Source: DATFWC01 sp963777755 (GTDB taxonomy: Bacteria > Pseudomonadota > Alphaproteobacteria > Rhizobiales > Xanthobacteraceae). Taken from it: a DNA stretch of 64,000 nt. Position 1 is the stretch's first letter; the number at the start of each line of letters is the position of its first letter. The notes under the pieces were generated by a model. It saw only the letters and a program-made list of their open reading frames with translations, ran no database searches and was not told where the DNA came from. The translations under genes were made by a program, and so were the position numbers. This document shows, in pieces, positions 1-7,936 of this stretch. The stretch spans positions 496,001 through 560,000 of the forward strand of contig CAVZSC010000030.1 of assembly GCA_963777755.1 (NCBI GenBank). Direction: 5' to 3'.

Positions 1-300
1 CATGCCGCGGCCGTCCAGACTCTGCACATTGGCCGCCTCGATGCGCGGCGCGACCGCGACGATCGCACCGGCGCGCACGTGCACGTCGCCCGTCGCCAGA
101 TCCGCGACATTGGGGTCCATGGTCAGCACGGTGGCGCCGCGTATGACGAATTCGCCGCGCGGCGGCAGCGGCGCGACCGGGCCGGCCGCAGACCGCGAGG
201 CCGCCTGCTGGCTGCGAAGCTCACCCGATGCGGCAGCGAGCGCGGCGAGCGCGGTCGCCCCCTTGAGCATCGTGCGCCGGCTCATCCGACTGCGCGTCAT
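1..300 (-). CDS. Amidohydrolase N-terminus (partial, Tat-exported)
   Basis: This is the first 100 codons of a minus-strand gene that continues past the left edge. The N-terminus carries a twin-arginine signal (SRRTMLKGATALAALAAS). After about residue 55 follows the short beta-strand opening of cyclic amidohydrolases (FVIRGATVLTMDPN, then a GDVHVRAGAIVAVAPRI segment), as in the atrazine-chlorohydrolase and imidazolonepropionase-like group. The metal-binding HxH motif would lie beyond the edge, so the substrate cannot be judged. The ATG at 300 is preceded at good spacing by GGGGAGG. The protein probably acts in the periplasm. The family call rests only on the N-terminal strand pattern. Confidence 0.65.
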   Translation of the reverse strand, partial: MTRSRMSRRTMLKGATALAALAAASGELRSQQAASRSAAGPVAPLPPRGEFVIRGATVLTMDPNVADLATGDVHVRAGAIVAVAPRIEAANVQSLDGRGM

Positions 301-420
301 CTCGACCTCCCCGTCTCGCATCGTGTTGTAAGGTGTTGGCGCCAGCATAGTGCGGACGCGCACCGCTTGACCAGCGCGCGATGACGACAGTACCGATGGA
401 TCGTGGGCAGCGTCCCGCGT

Positions 421-1389
421 TCACATCCTCTTGTAGGCCTCGATCACGGCCCAGCCCTCGTCGCCGGTCTTGCGCAGCCATTCGGCCGTGAGCTGCTCGC
501 CGACCTGCTTCAGTCCGGTCGCCAGCGCGTCGCTCGGCGGCGCGACCCGCATGCCGTTCCTGGTGAGCTGCTCGGTGTACCAGCGGGTCTTCTCCTGAGA
601 CAATTGCCAGCCGCGCGCCTCCGCGGTCGCGGCGGCCTTGAGGACCGCCTCGCGGGTCGGATTGTCCAGCTGCTCGAACGCCGCGGTGTTGACGAAGGTG
701 ATGTTCTTCGGAATCCAGGCCTGCGCATCATAGAAGTAGCTCATGCTCTCCCAGGCCTTGCTGTCGTAGCCGGTCGCGCTGGAGGTCATGAAGGCATTGA
801 TCAGGCCGGTCGAGAGCGCGCGCGGCAGCTCGGCGGCTTGCACCGTCACCGGATGCGCCCCCACGATCTCGGCGATGCGCGTGGTTCCGGCATTGTAGGC
901 GCGCCAGAACAGGCCCTTCATGTCGTCGATCGTGTTGATCGGCTTCTTCGCGTAGATGCCCTGCGGCGGCCACGGCACGGCAAACAACAGCCTGAGCCGC
1001 TGCGCCGCCAACCGCTTCTCGATCGCCGGCCGCGACGCCGCCCACAGCTTGCGTGCCTGCTCGAAGCTGGTCGCAAGGAACGGAATGACGTCGAGGCCGA
1101 ACATGGCGTCGTCGTTCTCGTGCACCGAGATGAGCACCTCGCCGAGCTTGGATTGCCCGATCTGCACCACCCGCTTGATCTCCGGTGCGGTGAACAGCGC
1201 GGCGTTGGGGTGGACCGTGATCTGCAGCTTCCCGCCGGTCGCCGCCGCGACGTCCTTGGCAAACAGCGTCAGGTTCTCGACATGGAAATTGTTCGCCGGA
1301 TAGGCGGACGGCAGCGTCCACGCGCCTTGGGCACGGGCTTCCCCGCCGGCGCAGAGCGCCAGCGCCAGCATGGCGAGCCGGGCTATCAT
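421..1389 (-). CDS. TRAP transporter solute-binding protein (DctP family)
   Basis: A 322-residue periplasmic solute receptor of the TRAP type. Residues 1-20 form a short signal peptide ending ARAQ. The body has the DctP-fold features FAKDVAAATGGKLQITVHPN near residue 45, a G-E-V-L-I-S segment, and the conserved region IYAKKPINTIDDMKGL followed by R-x-Y around residue 155. The ATG at 1389 is chosen over an in-frame ATG at 1422 because GGGGAGGGG lies just upstream of it and the signal peptide then starts correctly. No DctQ or DctM membrane subunits are present in the window, so it is an orphan receptor or works with permeases encoded elsewhere. TRAP receptors mostly bind carboxylates; the ligand is unknown. 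Confidence 0.85.
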   Translation of the reverse strand: MIARLAMLALALCAGGEARAQGAWTLPSAYPANNFHVENLTLFAKDVAAATGGKLQITVHPNAALFTAPEIKRVVQIGQSKLGEVLISVHENDDAMFGLDVIPFLATSFEQARKLWAASRPAIEKRLAAQRLRLLFAVPWPPQGIYAKKPINTIDDMKGLFWRAYNAGTTRIAEIVGAHPVTVQAAELPRALSTGLINAFMTSSATGYDSKAWESMSYFYDAQAWIPKNITFVNTAAFEQLDNPTREAVLKAAATAEARGWQLSQEKTRWYTEQLTRNGMRVAPPSDALATGLKQVGEQLTAEWLRKTGDEGWAVIEAYKRM

Positions 1390-1470
1390 CGACCCCTCCC
1401 CTGCCGCCTCTATGGGCTGCAAGCGGCCGACATCCTACCCCGTTTCGCTGTCACAATCACGGGCTTTCCG

Positions 1471-2433
1471 TCATTCCGCCTTGACGCCGGCACCCCTGAT
1501 GATCGGCCACCATTTTGCGGTCTCGGCCTTGTGGAAGGCGGCGAGCCCTTCGGGCGTCTGCTGCTCGCGCGAGGCGACGTCGAGCCCGAGATCGGTGAAC
1601 CGGGCACGCACGGCGGGGTCGGCGAGCGCCTGCACCATGGCGCCGTTGAGCTTGTCGATCACGTCCTTCGGCGTGGCCTTGGGGGCGAAGAAGCCGAACC
1701 ATCCCGACGCATAGAGCCCCGATACGCCACCCTCGTCCGAGGTCGGGATGTCGGGCACCGCTTGCGAGCGCTGCGGCGAGAGATTCGCGATTGCCTTGAT
1801 GTTTCCCGAACGGATCTGCGGCAGCGCGGCGGCGGCCTGCACCACCAGAAGATCGACCTGGCCGGCGACCAGGTCCTGCATGGCCGGCCCGGCGCCGCGA
1901 TAGGGGATGAACTGCACGCTGGTACCGGTCAGTTGCTGCAGCAGGACGCCGCTCACCTGGGCGGCGGCGTTCTGGTTCACGAACGTCGCCTTGCCGGGGT
2001 TCTGCTTCATCCACGCGACCAGCCCCTTGAGGTCGTCGGCCGGCAAGGCTTTCTTGCCGACCAGGAGCTGCGGATTGATCGACATCAGGCCGATCGGCGC
2101 AAAGTCCTTCTCCAGATCGTAGTTCAGGGAGTAGATGATGCTGCCGACGTGGGTATCCCACTGGCCGATGTCGATCGTGTAGCCGTCGGGCGACGCGCGC
2201 GCGACGCGTCCGACTGCGATACTGCCGCCGGCGCCGCCGACGTTCTCGATGACGACCGGCTGGCCGAGCAGCGGTCGCATCCGTTCCGCCATGATGCGTG
2301 CGACCACGTCGGTCGATCCGCCGGGCGGGAACGGCACCACCAGCGTGATGCTGCGCGACGGATAGGTCTGCGCATGGATGCCCGTGATGCCGGCGAGCAA
2401 GGTCAGCACGATGGCGACGAGACGTCTCTGCAT
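1471..2433 (-). CDS. Tripartite tricarboxylate transporter receptor (Bug/TctC)
   Basis: A 320-residue periplasmic solute-binding protein. It has a cleavable signal (residues 1 to about 22, ending HAQ) and the Bug hallmark YPSRSITLVVPFPPGG, followed by D-V-V-A-R and a QPVVIENVGGAGG segment. The C-terminus has the usual F-x-K-A-E-x-A-K-W-W stretch. The ATG at 2433 has GGAGG a few bases upstream. TctA and TctB membrane partners are absent here, as is common in bacteria with many Bug paralogues. The gene is divergent from the next Bug gene at 2750, with 316 bases between them. Bug proteins bind carboxylated compounds; the ligand here is unknown. Confidence 0.9.
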   Translation of the reverse strand: MQRRLVAIVLTLLAGITGIHAQTYPSRSITLVVPFPPGGSTDVVARIMAERMRPLLGQPVVIENVGGAGGSIAVGRVARASPDGYTIDIGQWDTHVGSIIYSLNYDLEKDFAPIGLMSINPQLLVGKKALPADDLKGLVAWMKQNPGKATFVNQNAAAQVSGVLLQQLTGTSVQFIPYRGAGPAMQDLVAGQVDLLVVQAAAALPQIRSGNIKAIANLSPQRSQAVPDIPTSDEGGVSGLYASGWFGFFAPKATPKDVIDKLNGAMVQALADPAVRARFTDLGLDVASREQQTPEGLAAFHKAETAKWWPIIRGAGVKAE

Positions 2434-2749
2434 GGTTCCTCCACCGGGTAAGATCGCTGCTCGTTGCGAGGATTGTAGTGCGAATCCTCGGTCTTGAATT
2501 GGATTTTCGCGCCTGCCCGGCGACACCCAGCCCGGCGACGCCTCGACAGCCGGCGATCTTGTCTGGATAATGCCGATCGCAAGGCAAGCTCGTGTCCCCG
2601 GGCCGGATGCGCAGATTCGAGGCGCCGGCCCAAGAGGTTGTCCCATTCCTTTGGAAGCGGGACGTGCTCTTGATCCTTTGTTTGTCGCATTTCCTTCGGC
2701 GAACCGCTTGAGCCTCCGCCGGGAAATGCTTGGGCGAGGTAGCGCGACC
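2434..2749. other. Divergent intergenic region between two Bug genes
   Basis: A 316-base noncoding stretch between divergently transcribed solute-receptor genes. It contains a promoter-like pair (2543-2571) that recurs upstream of the related Bug gene at 11154. The rest shows no gene or structured RNA that I can recognise. Confidence 0.6.
2543..2571 (+). promoter_or_regulatory. Putative sigma-70 promoter upstream of Bug gene
   Basis: TCGACA (2543-2548) and GATAAT (2566-2571) are separated by 17 bases, close to the sigma-70 consensus. The same two hexamers within similar surrounding bases occur at 11048-11075, upstream of the closest paralogue. This conservation is the main support. The start codon lies about 180 bases downstream, so the transcript would have a long leader. 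Confidence 0.45.
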
Positions 2750-3769
2750 ATGTCCCGAGATCGGCACTTCAGCGTGAAATTCCGATGCAGCCGCCGCACG
2801 TTCGTCGGCATCACCGCAACGATGGGGACGCTGTGCGCCGTCGGAGCCAGCCCAGTGCTGGCGCAGGCCCCTTATCCCGGCAAGCCGATCCGCCTGCTGG
2901 TCGGCTTTGCGCCGGGCGGACCGACCGACATCATCGCCCGCGTCATCGGCGCGAAGCTCGGCGACATCCTCGGGCAGCAGGTCTATGTCGAGAATCGTCC
3001 CGGCGCCTCGGGCAACCTCGCGACCGAGGCGGCCGCGCGCGCCGACGGCGACGGCTATACCCTCCTGGTGAGCTTGACCACCAGCGCGGTGAACGAGAGC
3101 CTGTTCATGAGTCTCAAGTACAAGTTCGAGGATGATTTCGCCGCCGTCGCCCCGCTGGCCGAGACCGGGCTGGTGCTGCTCGTACACCCGTCGCTGGAAG
3201 CCAAGAGCGTGAGCGACCTGATCGCGCTGGCGAAGGCGAAGCCGGGCGACGTCCTCTATGCGACCGCCGGCAAGGGAACCTCCACCCATCTCGCGGGCGA
3301 GATGTTCAACGCCGCCGCCAACATCAAGACGACGCCGGTGCACTACAAGGGCGGGGGCGAGACCATCAAGGATCTGCTCTCCGGCCAGGTGAAGGTGATG
3401 TTCTCGACCATCCCGCCGGTGCTCGGCTTCGTGAAGGACGGCAGGCTGCGCGGCATCGCCACCACTGGCCCGAAACGCGACCGCACGTTACCCGATCTCC
3501 CCGCCATTGCCGAATCACCCGGCTTCGACGGCTTCGACGTGCGGCTATGGTTCGGCCTCACCGCGCCCAAGGTCACACCACGCCCGATCATCGAGCGATT
3601 GTCGGCAGCAACCAAGCAGGCGCTCGACTCGCCTGAAGTGAAGAAGGCGTTCGAAGCCCAGGGGTACGAAACCCTGCCAGGGACGCCGGAGGAGTTCGCC
3701 GCGTTCTATCGCAGTGAGGTCGCCAAGTGGGCCAAAGTCATCGCGGTGGTCGGCTCGATCGGGGACTAG
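2750..3769 (+). CDS. Tripartite tricarboxylate transporter receptor (Bug/TctC)
   Basis: A 339-residue Bug-type periplasmic receptor. The N-terminus has a Tat-like RRTFVG stretch and an Ala/Gly-rich signal ending LAQA. The mature protein starts PYPGKPIRLLVGFAPGGPTD and keeps the family blocks QQVYVENRPGASGN, VHYKGGGETIKDL and RLRGIATTGPKR. It is very close along its whole length to the protein encoded at 11154; both end in VGSIGD. ATG 2750 was chosen because the signal peptide then matches that paralogue; the upstream Shine-Dalgarno is weak (cgaggtag). It is followed by a CocE-type hydrolase, and another Bug/CocE pair occurs at 15-18 kb, which suggests a receptor for esters or peptide-like substrates; that link is an inference. 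Confidence 0.88.
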   Translation: MSRDRHFSVKFRCSRRTFVGITATMGTLCAVGASPVLAQAPYPGKPIRLLVGFAPGGPTDIIARVIGAKLGDILGQQVYVENRPGASGNLATEAAARADGDGYTLLVSLTTSAVNESLFMSLKYKFEDDFAAVAPLAETGLVLLVHPSLEAKSVSDLIALAKAKPGDVLYATAGKGTSTHLAGEMFNAAANIKTTPVHYKGGGETIKDLLSGQVKVMFSTIPPVLGFVKDGRLRGIATTGPKRDRTLPDLPAIAESPGFDGFDVRLWFGLTAPKVTPRPIIERLSAATKQALDSPEVKKAFEAQGYETLPGTPEEFAAFYRSEVAKWAKVIAVVGSIGD

Positions 3770-3933
3770 CAGCGACATCCCTTGCCGTGGCACGACGGCG
3801 AGACGCCATACCGACAGGTGCAGGGCGGCCGACGCGGGCGGGCCGCAACGGAAAGTCGCGCAGGCGCCTTGTCCACGCGGCGATTCGACAGTAAGCGATC
3901 TTCCCCGCCTTCAATGAAGCCCGCGACAATCCC

Positions 3934-5685
3934 ATGGATGCCACGATCACGCCTGCCAAGACCGAGGTGCGCGACGGAATGCGGATCGACTGGGATGCGC
4001 CGATCCCGATGGACGACGGCGTCGTGCTGCGCGCCGACGTGTTCCGCCCGGACGGCGATGGCTCCTACCCGGTCATCCTCTCCTACGGGGCGTTCGGCAA
4101 AGGGCTGGCGTTCCAGGACGGCAACAAGGCTGCCTGGGAGCGGATGATCGCCGCGTTTCCCGAGGTCGCGGCCGGATCGAGCAACCTGTACCAGTCGTGG
4201 GAAGTGGTCGATCCGGAGAAATGGGTGCCGGACGGCTACGTGTGCGTACGGGTCGATGCGCGCGGCGCTGGCCGCTCGCCAGGCTTCCTCGATCCATGGT
4301 CGCCACGCGAGGCGTGCGACATCCATGCCTGCATTGAATGGGCCGCCGTGCAGCCGTGGAGCAGCGGCAAGATCGGGATGAACGGCATCTCCTACTTCGC
4401 CATGAACCAGTGGTACGCGGCGTCGCTGAAACCGCCGCACCTCGCCGCCATCTGCGTGTGGGAGGGCGCCGCCGACCATTACCGCGACGTCACCCGCCAT
4501 GGCGGCATCTATTGCCAGTTCATGGACAACCTGTTTCCGCGCGCCTTCACCCGGGCGCAGCACGGGCTGGGCGAGCGCGGCTTGCGCAGCCGCGCGACCG
4601 GCGAGCTGGTGTCCGGCCCCGAGACGCTGAGTGACGAGGAGCTCCGGCGCAACCGGGTCGACTACGAGGCGCTCGTGCTCGCGCACTCGTTCGACGATGC
4701 GGCGCATCGCGAGCGCTCGCCCGTATGGGAGAACATCGACGTGCCGCTCCTCAGCGCCGCCAACTGGGGCGGCGTGGGGCTGCATCCGCGCGGCAATTTC
4801 GAAGGATTTGTTCGCGCGGCTTCGCGCGACAAATGGCTCGAGTTGCACGGCGACGCACACTGGTCGCACTTCTACACCGACTACGGCGTCGGCCTGCAGA
4901 AGCGGTTCTTCGGGCATTTCCTCAAAGGCGAGGATACCGGCTGGAGCCGGCAGCCCAAGGTACAGCTGCAGATCCGCCGTCCTGGCGAGGACTTCACCGA
5001 GCGGCACGAGACCGAATGGCCGCTTCGCCACACGCTATGGACGAAATACTATCTCGATCCGGCCGACATGGGCTTCACGACGAACCGGCCGAAAGCCGGT
5101 TCGCAACTTGCCTACGAGGCGCTCGGCGACGGGCTCCTGTTCCGCACGCCGCCGCTCGCCGAGGAGATCGAGATCACCGGACCGGTGGCGGCGAAACTGT
5201 TCCTGTCGTCCTCCACGCGCGATGCCGACACCTTCCTGGTGCTGCGCGTGTTTGCGCCGGATGGCAGCGAGGTCACCTTCATCGGCGCCAACGATCCGCG
5301 CACGCCGGTCGGCATCGGCTGGCTGCGCGCCTCGCACCGCAAGCTCGATCCGGCACGCAGCCTCCCGTATCGCCCCTATCACACCCACGATGAGGCGTGG
5401 CCGCTCACGCCCGGCGAGCCGGTCGAGCTCGAGGTGGAGATCTGGCCGACCTGTATCGTGGTGCCGCCGGGCTATCGGCTCGGCATCCACGTGCGCGGCA
5501 AGGATTACCGGAACGAGGGGCCGACGCTTGCCCCGCCGGACGGCAAATACACGCTGACCGGGGTCGGGCCGTTCCTGCACGACCACCCGCTCGACCGGCC
5601 GCGCGAGATCTTTGGCGGCACCAACACGCTGCATTTCGCCGAGGGGCGCGAGCCCTACGTGCTGTTGCCGATCATTCCGGCGTAG
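3934..5685 (+). CDS. CocE/NonD family hydrolase (X-Pro dipeptidyl-peptidase S15-like)
   Basis: A 583-residue alpha/beta hydrolase of the CocE/NonD group. Residues about 15-330 form the catalytic domain, with the nucleophile elbow NGISYF (Ser153), the C-A-G-R-S-type turn DARGAGRSPGF, and a late histidine in HGDAHWSHFYTDY. Residues about 360-580 form the jelly-roll XPP-type C-terminal domain (for example RASHRKLDP and VVPPGYRLGIHVRGKDY). There is no signal peptide, so it is probably cytosolic. It is a clear paralogue of the product at 16139-17872. Family members hydrolyse esters, amides or acylated compounds; the substrate is not visible here. Confidence 0.88.
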   Translation: MDATITPAKTEVRDGMRIDWDAPIPMDDGVVLRADVFRPDGDGSYPVILSYGAFGKGLAFQDGNKAAWERMIAAFPEVAAGSSNLYQSWEVVDPEKWVPDGYVCVRVDARGAGRSPGFLDPWSPREACDIHACIEWAAVQPWSSGKIGMNGISYFAMNQWYAASLKPPHLAAICVWEGAADHYRDVTRHGGIYCQFMDNLFPRAFTRAQHGLGERGLRSRATGELVSGPETLSDEELRRNRVDYEALVLAHSFDDAAHRERSPVWENIDVPLLSAANWGGVGLHPRGNFEGFVRAASRDKWLELHGDAHWSHFYTDYGVGLQKRFFGHFLKGEDTGWSRQPKVQLQIRRPGEDFTERHETEWPLRHTLWTKYYLDPADMGFTTNRPKAGSQLAYEALGDGLLFRTPPLAEEIEITGPVAAKLFLSSSTRDADTFLVLRVFAPDGSEVTFIGANDPRTPVGIGWLRASHRKLDPARSLPYRPYHTHDEAWPLTPGEPVELEVEIWPTCIVVPPGYRLGIHVRGKDYRNEGPTLAPPDGKYTLTGVGPFLHDHPLDRPREIFGGTNTLHFAEGREPYVLLPIIPA

Positions 5686-5752
5686 TGCGTGCAGAGCCTG
5701 ACGGCTTGACGGGCGGATTGACAGCCGGAATTCCCGCTCCATAAATGAAGTC

Positions 5753-6352
5753 GTGCCCAGACAAGCCGCTCCCGAGGATCGAGGCAGATGCCGATGGTCT
5801 GACAACCGCGCCCGTCGCGGCGCACGGGTGCTTGTTTGCATCTGGCTCTTCCTTGCGCTCGTCGCCGTGGCCGTCCCGGGACAGGCCAACGCAACCGAGT
5901 TGCGCGTGTGGATGGAGGGGGACCGGGAGCCGTTCACGCTCGACTCCCTGACACGTGATCGCATCAGCCTCGCGGCGCAGCGCGACCGCGTCGTCCTGGT
6001 GCATTTCTTCGCCACCTGGTGCGAGCCGTGCCGCGCCGAGATGTCGGCCTTGCAGCGCCTGGCCGAGCGATCCGAGCGGGGACGCCTCGCCATTCTGGCA
6101 GTGAACGTCGGCGAACCGGACTCCCGAGTCCGGCGCTTCTTCGACACGCTGCCGGTCGACTTTCCGATCCTGCTCGACCGCGACCAGGCGGTGACCAAGG
6201 CGTGGCAGGTCGCAACGCTGCCCACCACGTTCGTTCTCAACCGCGCGCTCGCGCCGCGGTTCGTCGTCGAGGGCGATCTCGATTGGGATGCACCCGACGC
6301 GAACCAAAAGCTCGCCGAGCTCGCAAACGATTTGTCTCGTGACGCAAAGTGA
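5753..6352 (+). CDS. TlpA-like thiol-disulfide oxidoreductase
   Basis: A 199-residue protein with a single hydrophobic segment at about residues 26-47 (signal anchor or signal peptide ending GQANA), followed by a thioredoxin fold. The redox motif is WCEPC (Cys90 and Cys93), preceded by VVLVHFFAT. The cis-proline is in TLPTTFVLN. This is the ResA/TlpA layout of periplasmic thiol reductants used in cytochrome maturation or disulfide control. The transglutaminase-like gene follows after 25 bases, so the two are probably cotranscribed. There are no cytochrome maturation genes nearby. Confidence 0.85.
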   Translation: MPRQAAPEDRGRCRWSDNRARRGARVLVCIWLFLALVAVAVPGQANATELRVWMEGDREPFTLDSLTRDRISLAAQRDRVVLVHFFATWCEPCRAEMSALQRLAERSERGRLAILAVNVGEPDSRVRRFFDTLPVDFPILLDRDQAVTKAWQVATLPTTFVLNRALAPRFVVEGDLDWDAPDANQKLAELANDLSRDAK

Positions 6353-6377
6353 CCCTGACGACAGGAGGAGCGAACTG

Positions 6378-7478
6378 ATGACCATCCACCGGCGCGAAGT
6401 TCTCAAAGGCGCAGTCGCGTTGTCGGTCGTGTCCGCATTCCCGGGCACGGCGCTCGCTCAGGCTCCGTTCGCGCCCACGCCCGGCGCGTGGCGGACGTTT
6501 CAGGTCGTGACCCGGCTGGAGGTCGCGCAGCCCGAGGGCAAGGTGCAGGCGTGGGTGCCCTTGCCGTCGGTGAATGAAGCCGACTGGTTCCGCTCGCTCG
6601 GCAGCGAGTGGAAGACCAACGCCAAGTCCGCCGAAGTGCGGCGCGATGCGAAATACAGCGCCGAGATGCTGCACCTGGAATGGGCGGGAGCCGAAGCCCC
6701 GGTCGTCGAGGTGACCAGCCGGGTCAGCACGCGCGATCGCGCCGTCGATCTGTCGGCGCCGCGCAGCACCGCGCCGCTCAGCGAGGCCGAGCGCGCCCTC
6801 TACCTGGCGCCGACCGGGCTCATCCCAACCGGCGGCATCGTCAAGGAAACTGCCATCAAGATCGCGGCGAATGCGCGGACCGATATGGACAAGGCACGCG
6901 CGATCTACGAATGGATCGTCGAGAACACGTTCCGCGACGCCAAGGTGCGCGGCTGCGGGGTCGGCGATATCGCCTCGATGCTCAAGAGCGGCAATCTCGG
7001 CGGCAAGTGCGCCGACCTCAACGCGCTGTATGTCGGTCTCGCGCGTGCCTCCGGCCTGCCGGCGCGCGACGTCTACGGCATCCGGGTCGCTGCTTCGAAA
7101 TTCGGCTACAAGAGCCTGGGCGCCGGCTCGGACATCATCACCAAGGCGCAGCACTGCCGTGCCGAAGTGCATCTCGCCGGATTCGGCTGGGTACCGGTCG
7201 ATCCGGCAGACGTCCGCAAGGTCGTGCTGGAAGAGCCGCCCGGCAATCTGGCGATCCGCGACCCCAAGGTCGTCGCCGCGCGCAAGACCCTGTTCGGCGC
7301 CTGGGAGGGCAACTGGCTCGCCTACAATTTCGCCCACGACATCGCGTTGCCAGGCACCACGGGCCCGAAGGTCGATTTCCTGATGTATCCGCAGGCCGAG
7401 ACGGCGGCCGGTCGCCTCGATCCTCTCGACCCGGACTCGTTCAAGTACACGATCAGAGCCGCGGAAGTCGCAGTCTGA
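6378..7478 (+). CDS. Transglutaminase-like domain protein, Tat-exported
   Basis: A 366-residue protein. A Tat-type signal covers residues 1-28 (HRREVLKGAVALS, cut after ALAQ). The transglutaminase-like domain lies at about 155-280, with a complete catalytic triad by position: Cys211 in GGKCADLN, His265 in AEVHLAGFGWVPVD, and Asp275. An AGGAGG Shine-Dalgarno precedes ATG 6378. Such exported domains act as cysteine peptidases or amide-forming enzymes; the substrate is unknown. Its position directly after an exported thioredoxin suggests that the active-site cysteine may need reductive upkeep in the periplasm (inference). Confidence 0.85.
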   Translation: MTIHRREVLKGAVALSVVSAFPGTALAQAPFAPTPGAWRTFQVVTRLEVAQPEGKVQAWVPLPSVNEADWFRSLGSEWKTNAKSAEVRRDAKYSAEMLHLEWAGAEAPVVEVTSRVSTRDRAVDLSAPRSTAPLSEAERALYLAPTGLIPTGGIVKETAIKIAANARTDMDKARAIYEWIVENTFRDAKVRGCGVGDIASMLKSGNLGGKCADLNALYVGLARASGLPARDVYGIRVAASKFGYKSLGAGSDIITKAQHCRAEVHLAGFGWVPVDPADVRKVVLEEPPGNLAIRDPKVVAARKTLFGAWEGNWLAYNFAHDIALPGTTGPKVDFLMYPQAETAAGRLDPLDPDSFKYTIRAAEVAV

Positions 7479-7524
7479 GCACACGGCCGGCGGCGTGCCG
7501 GGAAGATCGGCTTGAAGCGCCGAT

Positions 7525-7920
7525 CTACCCCGGCAAGACCGCGATGCCTTTGATCTCGATGAGCGCGTCCGCGCGGACGAGGCCGCTCACCACCACGCCG
7601 GTGGCGGCCGGCCACGGCGGCCCCTTGAACACCTCGCGCCGGACCTCCACCGTCCTGGCGTAATCCTCGAGCGAGAGCACGTAGTCGGTGGTCTCGACGA
7701 TGTGCTCCAGCCCGCCGCCCGTGGCGGCCAGCACGGCGGCGAATTTCGTAAAGATGGCCCTGGTCTGCGCCACGATGTCGCCGACGCCGACCATGCGGCC
7801 CTTGTCGTCGGTCGCCGTCGTCCCCGACAGGAAGACCAGATTGCCGACGCGCACGCCGGGCGAGAACGTGAAGGATTTCGGCCACGACGCGCTCGGGACG
7901 ATGGGCTGATAGATCGCCAT
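7525..7920 (-). CDS. RidA/YjgF family protein
   Basis: A 131-residue RidA-fold protein. Conserved features include GNLVFLSGTTATD near residue 28, a central QTRAIFTKFAAVLAATGG helix, and the C-terminal GLVRADALIEIKGIAVLPG containing the R-x-D/E segment typical of imine/enamine deaminases and related YjgF subgroups. It is the last gene of a minus-strand group with an acyl-CoA ligase, a MaoC hydratase and a regulator. Pathway-associated Rid proteins often hydrolyse a reactive enamine made by a neighbouring enzyme. No enamine-producing enzyme is obvious here, so its specific job is unclear. Confidence 0.85.
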   Translation of the reverse strand: MAIYQPIVPSASWPKSFTFSPGVRVGNLVFLSGTTATDDKGRMVGVGDIVAQTRAIFTKFAAVLAATGGGLEHIVETTDYVLSLEDYARTVEVRREVFKGPPWPAATGVVVSGLVRADALIEIKGIAVLPG

Positions 7921-7936
7921 GGCGGCATGCTCCGTG

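Noticed and set aside
403..2451. Long plus-strand open frame over the DctP and Bug genes
   Set aside because: It is an antisense shadow caused by high GC. The translated product is low-complexity Arg/Gly/Leu without any domain, while the opposite strand encodes two clear receptors with signal peptides.
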